Shown: piece after piece, positions 1 through 5,604 of the stretch
Layout of the letters: each line of letters begins with the position of its first letter
How positions within the stretch are numbered: the stretch's first letter is position 1
Assembly: GCA_002366835.1 (NCBI GenBank)
Contig: DFBZ01000050.1
Location: 946-6,549, forward strand
Length of the DNA: 5,604 bases
Reading direction: 5' to 3'
DNA from: Gammaproteobacteria bacterium UBA3067
GTDB lineage: Bacteria > Pseudomonadota > Gammaproteobacteria > Pseudomonadales > UBA3067
The notes under the pieces: generated by a model
The model's input: the letters and a program-made list of their open reading frames with translations, nothing else
Told to the model about the DNA's origin: nothing
The model's database searches: none
Made by a program: the position numbers and the translations under genes

Positions 1-48
1 TTTGGGGACTACTAAGGGGCTTGAGCTGCTATGAATGGAACAGAGGTG

Positions 49-519
49 CTAGCTATTCAGCAGCTTCTTTTCCACCAACTCAAGGTCGGGGATGATGGCC
101 GATTCGATGTTCACGCTAACATGGTATTTATTAATGCCTTCCCCTTCAGATTCCTCTGTAAGTTCTTCTTTAAAGGCGCGGATCAGTTTAGGGGCATGCT
201 GGCTGAGCAGGGCATAGAAGGGGTGTTTTGAGCCGCTGTTTACCGAGTTCAAAACCACCAAGCGGCTATCGTTAGTGGGGATGACATCGCTGCCACTACT
301 GAGTTTCTCATAAGAAACGACAGGTATTCTCAAGCCACGCCACTCCACTTCTCCCAAACACCAGTCGGGCAGGTCCGGCATTTTTTCCGGGCGTAAATCA
401 CTGACCACTTCGGCAACGGCTTCGTTGGGTAAAAGCAGTGTGGCCGATTCCATGGGAATCATCAGGCAGGCAATTTGCTCCGGCAGTTTGTTGTCACTGA
501 TTTGAGAAACGTTGCTCAT
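49..519 (-). CDS. chpC: ChpC, CheW-type adaptor of the Pil-Chp system
   Basis: Small cytoplasmic CheW-like protein of 156 residues, close to the usual CheW/ChpC length. Adaptors of this family link chemoreceptors to the kinase; in Pseudomonas, PilI is the main adaptor and ChpC is thought to bring in additional inputs. The N-terminal half carries the CheW signature: a hydrophobic strand (IACLMIPM, 16-23), LLLPNEAVAEVV (28-39), and LGEVEWRGLRIPVVSYEKL (55-73), matching the family's G-x-x-x-x-R-G-x-x-x-P pattern. The C-terminal half has a short acidic stretch (EELTEESEGEG, 118-128) and ends with the AIIPDLELVE segment (141-150), which I associate with ChpC-type proteins. Sequence conservation is weaker than in the two upstream genes. 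ATG 519 is supported by AAGAGGG eight bases upstream, and an in-frame TAA excludes a much longer N terminus. It lies 58 bases after chpB in the same orientation, so it is probably in the same operon. Confidence 0.5.
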   Translation of the reverse strand: MSNVSQISDNKLPEQIACLMIPMESATLLLPNEAVAEVVSDLRPEKMPDLPDWCLGEVEWRGLRIPVVSYEKLSSGSDVIPTNDSRLVVLNSVNSGSKHPFYALLSQHAPKLIRAFKEELTEESEGEGINKYHVSVNIESAIIPDLELVEKKLLNS

Positions 520-527
520 GGGTTTTA

Positions 528-534
528 CCCTCTT
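528..534 (-). promoter_or_regulatory. Shine-Dalgarno sequence of chpC
   Basis: On the minus strand this reads AAGAGGG, with eight bases (TAAAACCC) to the ATG whose first base is 519. It is a good match to the anti-SD sequence and decides the chpC start. Its last GGG also forms part of a small GGGT/ACCC inverted repeat (520-530), which could partly hide it in mRNA; that effect is speculative. Confidence 0.5.
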
Positions 535-577
535 ATGTGTTTGTTCTGCGAAAATGGCACCTTCTTATGAAGTCTAG

Positions 578-1645
578 TTAACCCGCCGCTTTTTGCGACT
601 GATTTGGTACCGCTTCTTTTTGTTGTTTGCGTATTCTGGCTACCAGCTGCAGGGCAAGTTGCTTGGGCGTTGCGCTATAGCTGACGCAGCCCACGGCCCT
701 TGCTGAGTCCGGCATACTGCTATTGGCACAGCTTACGGCTGTTTGTGCCCAGACCATGCCGCCTCTTTTTACTTGCTCCGGCCCGCTAATGGCGCCATCG
801 CTACCCATGCCGCTAAATAGAATGGTGCTGCAGTTGGCACCGTAATACTGGCTAACGATATCCATTACCTGGTCAATGCTGGGCGCATAGGGGCCTTGCC
901 ATTGGGCACCTGTGGAAACAATTCGCCCCTCTTTGATGTCAAAGACCGTCTCTACGGGGGCGACGTATACCTTGCCATATTCCAGCTTGGCGCCGATGGT
1001 TTCTTTGCTTAATTCGAAGCTGCTGTGACGGCCAAGAACCTCGGTCAGCACACTCTGGAAACCTTTGTCGATATGCTGAGCCAGTATAAAGGCGATGGGT
1101 AAATCTTCAGGTAAAGCATCAAGGAACTCTTTGACGGCAGCCGGGCCGCCCAATGAGGCGCCTAATACCCAGACGCGGTTTACTTCGTCATTACATGGTG
1201 CTTGGTTTTTTATAGCCTCCGTCTTAGGGTCGGGTAGTGAAGTGGGGGGAGCCTGGTTTGGGTTTTCTGTATCAAGCTGGGGGAGCGATGTCGCAACTTG
1301 TCGGAAGCTCTCAGGCGGGCCTATTTGCTTACTGAGTTTTTCAAGCAGGGTGCGCTTCCAACGCATAAAGTCGGTGGAGGAGGGTGGCGGTACGTCAGTA
1401 CTGCCAAAAAGGAGTGGGGTATCGCTGTCCTCTAGCAGGCCATCCAGTAAGTCCTCCCATTGGTCTTCATCCGTAAGATAAACCAGCCAAATCGATACCG
1501 AGCTTGATTCCGGGAGGAGGCCTGCGTTGGGGGCATCGGCAAAGCACACAGGGTAGCCCGCCTCGGTAACAGATTCCCTCAGGAGCCTGAGGCAGCTGGC
1601 CTTATCTGAGATGATTGCGAGTTGCTTACCGAGGTTTTCGCTCAT
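578..1645 (-). CDS. chpB: ChpB, CheB-type protein-glutamate methylesterase with degenerate receiver
   Basis: Predicted cytoplasmic methylesterase that hydrolyses methyl-glutamate on the chemoreceptor (PilJ in Pil-Chp systems), opposing the methyltransferase PilK. It has 355 residues. The C-terminal esterase domain, about 156-342, carries the CheB triad: Ser164 in LGASLGGPAAV, His191 in AQHID, and Asp283 in FSGMGSDGA; MPDSA at 311-315 is also CheB-like. Residues about 8-107 follow the receiver fold pattern (LAIISDK, WLVYL, PLLFGS) but lack a clear phosphoacceptor Asp after strand 3 and any Lys-Pro near the end, so this is probably a pseudo-receiver. A Pro-rich linker, about 108-155, joins the two. 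ATG 1645 is the only reasonable start: an in-frame TGA lies five codons upstream with no start codon between. No clear Shine-Dalgarno precedes it, and the gene follows chpA by 22 bases, suggesting coupled translation. Position and architecture favour ChpB over a flagellar CheB. Confidence 0.5.
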   Translation of the reverse strand: MSENLGKQLAIISDKASCLRLLRESVTEAGYPVCFADAPNAGLLPESSSVSIWLVYLTDEDQWEDLLDGLLEDSDTPLLFGSTDVPPPSSTDFMRWKRTLLEKLSKQIGPPESFRQVATSLPQLDTENPNQAPPTSLPDPKTEAIKNQAPCNDEVNRVWVLGASLGGPAAVKEFLDALPEDLPIAFILAQHIDKGFQSVLTEVLGRHSSFELSKETIGAKLEYGKVYVAPVETVFDIKEGRIVSTGAQWQGPYAPSIDQVMDIVSQYYGANCSTILFSGMGSDGAISGPEQVKRGGMVWAQTAVSCANSSMPDSARAVGCVSYSATPKQLALQLVARIRKQQKEAVPNQSQKAAG

Positions 1646-1657
1646 TGTTAAGCCATA

Positions 1658-1681
1658 ATGTCAGCGCTTACACGCTGACAT
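1658..1681 (-). repeat. Perfect 9-bp inverted repeat over the chpA stop codon
   Basis: The arms are ATGTCAGCG at 1658-1666 and CGCTGACAT at 1673-1681, with a 6-base loop at 1667-1672 that contains the chpA TAA stop (1670-1668). In the mRNA this would be a 9-bp hairpin ending 12 bases before the chpB ATG. No U-run follows it on the transcribed strand, so it does not look like an intrinsic terminator. A third related copy, GCGCTGA at 1684-1690, can pair with TCAGCGC at 1661-1667, giving a competing 7-bp hairpin. The repeat is directly visible; an intercistronic role in RNA stability or translational coupling is inferred. Confidence 0.5.
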
Positions 1682-4600
1682 CTGCGCTGATGTATTTTTC
1701 TATATGCTTGAGCAGCTCTGCTTCTTGGAAAGGTTTTCCCAAGTATTCGTTTACCCCAAGGCTCATGGCTCGTTCGCGGTGCTTTTGGCCGGTACGCGAG
1801 GTGATCATAATGATGGAAATGTCTTTTAAGCGCTCTTCGTGTTTAACGATACTGGCCACCTCAAAGCCGTCCATACGGGGCATTTCAATATCCAGCAGCA
1901 TCACATCGGGGGTGTGATCCTGGAGTATCGAGATGGCATCCATGCCATCTTTGGCAAGAACAACCTGGTAGCCATTACGTTCGAGCAGTCGCGAGGTGAT
2001 TTTCCGAACCGTAACTGAATCATCCACCACCATCACCGTGGGTATTTCATTACCTGTTTTCTCATGCACCTCTGTTTCTCTGTGGGATTCGCCATAGAGT
2101 CTTTGGGCCCAGTCGGAGCGAATCATGGAGATGAGGTCAAGGATTATAACCACGTTACCATCACCGAGGATGGTTGCCCCAGAGAGGCCGGTCACTGATG
2201 ACAGCTGTGGCCCGAGGGATTTAACAACCACCTCTCGGCTACCGATAAGCGAGTCCACCTGGAAGGCCATGGGTTTATCTGTACCCCGGACCAAAATAAC
2301 GGGCAGAGGCTGTGTCTGTCCTGTCAGGATAGGACTGGGAATATCTTTTACATAAGCGCCCAGGTATTGCAGGTCGTAATCTCTTTCAGCGTACTGAAAG
2401 GCATTTTCGTTGTCGGGCTGGTAGTAGGTTTCCAGCTCATAGGGGCTAACCCGCACGATACCTTCGATATGGGAAAGTGGAATGGCGTAGGTGTCCTCGC
2501 CTACTTTTACCATTAGGGCGCGGTTGACGGATACGGTAAAGGGCAGGCGGATTGTAAACTGGGTGCCTGCTCCGGGTGACGAATGAATGCGTGTGGAGCC
2601 GCCCAGCTGTTTTATTTCACTGTTAACCACATCCATACCCACACCGCGACCAGAAATCTGGGTCACTTTTTCCGCCGTGCTGAAGCCTGGTTTGAAGATG
2701 AACTGCAGAATTTCGGTATCAGTGAGTTCTGCCTGGCCATCCAGCAGCTTACGCTCAATAGCTTTGGCTCTTACCTTGTTTGAATCAATGCCTGCCCCAT
2801 CGTCGGATAGGCGCAGTACTACTTCCGCCCCTTCGCGGGAAATGTGCAGGGTGATTTTGCCTTTTTTATTCTTGCCGAGTTTTTTACGCTCTTCAGGGGG
2901 TTCGATACCATGGTCAAGAGAGTTACGCAGCATATGTTCCAGGGGGCTTACCAGGCGATCCAGTACAGCCCTATCCATTTCCCCTTCCGCGTTGACTATT
3001 TCCAGCTCTACGGGTTTACCCAACTCTTGGCCCACTTGACGAATCATGCGACGTAAACGTGGCGCCAATCGCGAGAATGGAACAAGGCGGGTACGCATCA
3101 GGCCTTCTTGTAGCTCGGTGTTGATGCGTGATTGTTGTAGCAACAGGGTTTCGGTGTCTCTTGCTTTGTTCGTGAGTGTATCTTTCAGATCTGTAAGGTC
3201 ATGGGTACTTTCTGAAAGAGAGCGGGAAAGCTGGTGGATCAGGGAGTAGCGATCCATTTCAAGAGGATCGAAATCCTCGTATTCGTTACTCTCTTCTTGT
3301 ACTTGCGCTTCATGGCTGAAAACGATTTGTGCCTCTGTTTCCATATTCAGTCGACGCATCTGTTCTTGCAAGCGCTCAATGGTGTCGCCGATTTCATCCA
3401 ATGTGTAGGTAAAGTCGGTCACCTCTTTTTCCACCTGCGCACGGTTGATACTGGTTTCGCCTGCAAGGTTGACCAAGTTCTCAAGCAATTCCGACGAAAC
3501 ACGGATCATTTCCTGGGTAGCTGCTTTCGCCGCTTCTTGCTGTTCTTCCGCTTTGTTGGAGGGTTTTTCTTTGGCAGCGTGTGCTTTGCGCGCCATCTCG
3601 GCGGTTTGTTCCGCAAGCTCTTTGGTGCGATCCTCCTGGGCGAGGTTTTGTTGAGTTGCTAACTGGGCTGCTAGCTTTTCTACCCAGGTGGTCAGTCCAT
3701 CGTATTGCCCTTTGAGGTTTTGGAATAGTGCGTCGTTGTCTGTTTCGGGCTGTGCCTCAAGATCAACGATGTCGCTTTCAAACGAATGGCTGAGATCACC
3801 TAAATGGCTGAGGCCGGCTAATCGGGCACTGCCTTTTAAGGTATGTAGAAGACGTTTTAGCTCTTCTTGCTGCGCATCACTGTCAGGCGTCGCCTGCCAT
3901 TGTTCGATACTGTTTTCGATTGCTTCCAGCAGTTCACGGGCTTCTTCCACGAACAAGGCCATAACTTCAACGTCACTGGTATCAATAACCAGCTCTTCAT
4001 CTGTTTCAGGAGCTTGCGCTGCCGTGATGGGGGTGACGTTGTTTGGTGAGATTACGCCTTCAAGGCTGGCTGCTTCCATTTCAGCTGGGCTTTCGCTGCC
4101 CGTTTGCTTGCTGAAGGCTATAATCTGTTCAATGAGAGCGCTGGCTTCTTGGGGTGCGATGTTTGTCTTGATGTCATCCACCATATCGCCCAGGCTGTCG
4201 TGGCACTGTATAAGCAGCTCACCCATTTCTTCTGAGTAGGCTAGCTCACCATTGGTACTTAATTCATACAGGGTTTCGAGTTCGTGAGACAGGTCGCCGA
4301 TAGGTTTTAAGCCAGCCATGCGGGCACCGCCCTTGAGCGTGTGCAGGCTACGTTGCAGTTGTTCGATTTCGCCAGTATTACTGGTGTCGCTTGCCCAGCG
4401 TTCGAGGTTTCCAGACAGGCTTTCGAGAATCTCATCGGCCTCTTCCAGAAAGATTTCCACCAGTTCTGGATCGAGTTCAAGTTCAAGGGCAGTTTCGTTG
4501 CGGGCCTTATCTTCCGCGACTTCTGTGTCTTCTGTTATCGTTTCTTCTATAGCTTCTTCAGGGGCTAATACGTCTTCGACTTCTTCGAGAGCGGCGGGCT

Positions 4601-5604
4601 CCAATGCGTCGTTGAGTTCGAGTATTTCAGCATTATCGGACTCACGCTGTTCCAGTTCTGACTCTGCTGTTTCTTCTTGCGTTTTCAGCTCGAAGCTTTC
4701 AGGCTCAAACTGCCCAAGAGCTATCGCAGAAGGTTCTTGTGCGTTTTCACTGGCAGCCGAATCAACAGCCAGCAGTAAGTTATCTAGCTTCTCTTCCATC
4801 TCGCTTGTCGCATCAATCGGCTGATGCGCAGCAAGTTTATCCATAAGCTCTATCAAGGAATCGTGTGCTTGACGTGCTGTTTCGAAAAATATTTCGTCGG
4901 TGGAAAGTTGGTGAGCCTGGGCTGCCTGGTAACACTCGGCGAGTTTATTACAAAGCCGTTCTATTTCTGGAATCTTCGCGCTGGCAGCATGATGGGCAAT
5001 AGCCATCACTTCTTTTTCAAGTTGGCCCGCAATGTCGTGGCTGTGTGGTGTCTGCTCCCAGTTTGTTAAATGGCTGGCTGCCTCAAGAATAATATCCATT
5101 TCTTCGGCAAGAAATATATTAATAAAGTTTTGGTCGCAAACTTTATTACTGTGTTCCGTTTGTTGTTGTTGGTATTTTTCTTCAAGTTGTTTTATTTCAT
5201 TGAAGAGCGCGTTTTCTCCTTCTACGACTTCGGCTTCTGAGTGCGTTTTAATATGTTTAACTTTTTCATCGAGCACTTTTGTAGCGTTAAAGAGTAATGT
5301 TAATAGGTCTTCGTGCAGCATGTAGTCAATGTTAGCAACTTGTTTCACCAGTTGCTCTACGGGTGAAGCAATGTCTGCGAAGCTGGACATATTGGCCATA
5401 TGAGCGCTTCCTTTCAGGGTATGAAGGGCGCGCAGAACATCGCCAGACACTTTGACCGGGGCTGCGCCTACAGGGTGGTCTTTGAGAAATGCGTGAACCG
5501 TTTGCAGGTGGGACTCAGCTTCCCCTGTAAATATTTCAATGAGGGTTTCATCAAATTCGACTTCACTGTCTTGCTCGCTGGCAGCGCTGAATTCTGCAAT
5601 GTCG
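1668..5604 (-). CDS. chpA: ChpA, CheA-type hybrid histidine kinase of the Pil-Chp system (5'-partial)
   Basis: Cytoplasmic chemosensory kinase expected to control type IV pilus motility. The frame is open to the window edge, giving 1311 visible residues (residue 1 = codon 5603-5601) and the natural TAA at 1670-1668; the true start lies outside. Domains in order: Hpt about 18-115 (LHTLKGSA, His61); a degenerate Hpt-like segment about 160-235; an acidic linker about 300-381; Hpt about 378-480 (LHTLKGGA, His421); Hpt about 545-649 (LHTLKGSA, His587); dimerisation/P3 about 698-860 with the phrases DPLEMDRYSLIHQLSRSL and ELQEGLMRTRLVPFSRL; HATPase about 870-1022 with N box LRNSLDHGIE (Asn894), G1 DDGAGID, F box FKPGFSTAE and G2 GRGVGMD; CheW-like about 1024-1166; receiver about 1188-1309 with Asp1194/Asp1195, phosphoacceptor Asp1238, Thr1268 and Lys1290-Pro. 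All catalytic boxes look intact. The multiple Hpt domains and the fused receiver separate it from flagellar CheA, which has one Hpt plus a P2 domain; no P2 is seen. Pseudomonas ChpA is much longer, with more phosphotransfer domains, so further Hpt modules may lie upstream. Confidence 0.5.
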   Translation of the reverse strand, partial: DIAEFSAASEQDSEVEFDETLIEIFTGEAESHLQTVHAFLKDHPVGAAPVKVSGDVLRALHTLKGSAHMANMSSFADIASPVEQLVKQVANIDYMLHEDLLTLLFNATKVLDEKVKHIKTHSEAEVVEGENALFNEIKQLEEKYQQQQTEHSNKVCDQNFINIFLAEEMDIILEAASHLTNWEQTPHSHDIAGQLEKEVMAIAHHAASAKIPEIERLCNKLAECYQAAQAHQLSTDEIFFETARQAHDSLIELMDKLAAHQPIDATSEMEEKLDNLLLAVDSAASENAQEPSAIALGQFEPESFELKTQEETAESELEQRESDNAEILELNDALEPAALEEVEDVLAPEEAIEETITEDTEVAEDKARNETALELELDPELVEIFLEEADEILESLSGNLERWASDTSNTGEIEQLQRSLHTLKGGARMAGLKPIGDLSHELETLYELSTNGELAYSEEMGELLIQCHDSLGDMVDDIKTNIAPQEASALIEQIIAFSKQTGSESPAEMEAASLEGVISPNNVTPITAAQAPETDEELVIDTSDVEVMALFVEEARELLEAIENSIEQWQATPDSDAQQEELKRLLHTLKGSARLAGLSHLGDLSHSFESDIVDLEAQPETDNDALFQNLKGQYDGLTTWVEKLAAQLATQQNLAQEDRTKELAEQTAEMARKAHAAKEKPSNKAEEQQEAAKAATQEMIRVSSELLENLVNLAGETSINRAQVEKEVTDFTYTLDEIGDTIERLQEQMRRLNMETEAQIVFSHEAQVQEESNEYEDFDPLEMDRYSLIHQLSRSLSESTHDLTDLKDTLTNKARDTETLLLQQSRINTELQEGLMRTRLVPFSRLAPRLRRMIRQVGQELGKPVELEIVNAEGEMDRAVLDRLVSPLEHMLRNSLDHGIEPPEERKKLGKNKKGKITLHISREGAEVVLRLSDDGAGIDSNKVRAKAIERKLLDGQAELTDTEILQFIFKPGFSTAEKVTQISGRGVGMDVVNSEIKQLGGSTRIHSSPGAGTQFTIRLPFTVSVNRALMVKVGEDTYAIPLSHIEGIVRVSPYELETYYQPDNENAFQYAERDYDLQYLGAYVKDIPSPILTGQTQPLPVILVRGTDKPMAFQVDSLIGSREVVVKSLGPQLSSVTGLSGATILGDGNVVIILDLISMIRSDWAQRLYGESHRETEVHEKTGNEIPTVMVVDDSVTVRKITSRLLERNGYQVVLAKDGMDAISILQDHTPDVMLLDIEMPRMDGFEVASIVKHEERLKDISIIMITSRTGQKHRERAMSLGVNEYLGKPFQEAELLKHIEKYISADVSV

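Noticed and set aside
1..48. Possible next gene or terminator after chpC
   Set aside because: No ATG, GTG or TTG on the minus strand in these bases and no stem-loop with a T-run; too short to judge whether the operon continues.
561..572. CTTC/GAAG inverted repeat in the chpB-chpC gap as a terminator or operator
   Set aside because: Only a 4-bp A/T-containing stem with no T-run; expected by chance.
1095..1481. 128-codon plus-strand reading frame
   Set aside because: Antisense to chpB, whose catalytic motifs are clear; the translation is Ser/Gly-rich without motifs.
1658..1681. Intrinsic terminator after chpA
   Set aside because: The hairpin is real but is followed on the minus strand by TATGGCTTAACAATG rather than a T-run, and chpB starts 12 bases later.
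3234..3662. 142-codon plus-strand reading frame, Phe/Leu-rich and superficially membrane-like
   Set aside because: Antisense to the conserved P3 region of chpA; the hydrophobic look comes from the complement of Glu/Lys/Gln-rich helices.
3688..4239. 183-codon plus-strand reading frame
   Set aside because: Fully antisense to the fourth Hpt-type module region of chpA, Ser/Ala-rich low-complexity translation, no recognisable motif.
4318..4824. 168-codon plus-strand reading frame, very Ser-rich
   Set aside because: It lies antisense to the Glu-rich linker and Hpt region of chpA; the Ser richness is the mirror of Glu/Ala/Leu codons. No domain and no support as a gene.
5448..5450. GTG codon at 5450 as the chpA start
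   Set aside because: The frame continues upstream without a stop to the window edge, and those 51 codons encode the first helix of the same Hpt domain (ETLIEIFTGEAESHLQTV). Starting at 5450 would cut the domain in half.

Overview
The window holds three co-directional genes on the minus strand that form the distal part of a Pil-Chp (type IV pilus/twitching) chemosensory cluster. The order of transcription, from high to low coordinates, is chpA (giant CheA-type hybrid kinase, 5' end outside the window), chpB (CheB-type methylesterase), chpC (CheW-type adaptor). This is the gene order known from Pseudomonas. Together with roughly 50% GC and the protein signatures, it suggests a gammaproteobacterium, perhaps a Pseudomonadales or Cellvibrionales relative. 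The assignment to a lineage is inference.

Layout: chpA fills 1668-5604 and stays open through the right-hand edge. What is visible contains three intact Hpt domains (phospho-His codons at 5421-5423, 4341-4343 and 3843-3845), one degenerate Hpt-like segment, a Glu-rich linker, the dimerisation and HATPase kinase core, a CheW-like domain and a C-terminal receiver. A 22-base gap containing part of a perfect 9-bp inverted repeat leads to chpB (578-1645). A 58-base gap with a good Shine-Dalgarno sequence leads to chpC (49-519). Bases 1-48 lie beyond the chpC stop and contain no start codon on the minus strand and no convincing terminator. The plus strand shows only antisense shadow reading frames.

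How the genes work together (family knowledge): the pilus-linked chemoreceptor PilJ signals through CheW-like adaptors (PilI, and ChpC as an accessory input) to ChpA. ChpA autophosphorylates its Hpt histidines and passes phosphate to response regulators (PilG, PilH and its own receiver), which control pilus extension and retraction and, in Pseudomonas, cAMP levels. ChpB demethylates the receptor to set sensitivity. PilG/H/I/J/K would be expected just upstream, outside the window.

I see no mobile element, RNA gene, CRISPR array or unfamiliar gene system. This is mostly an ordinary core-genome region. The points worth a second look are the hairpin over the chpA stop codon, the apparent lack of a Shine-Dalgarno sequence for chpB, the pseudo-receiver of ChpB and the decayed Hpt of ChpA.
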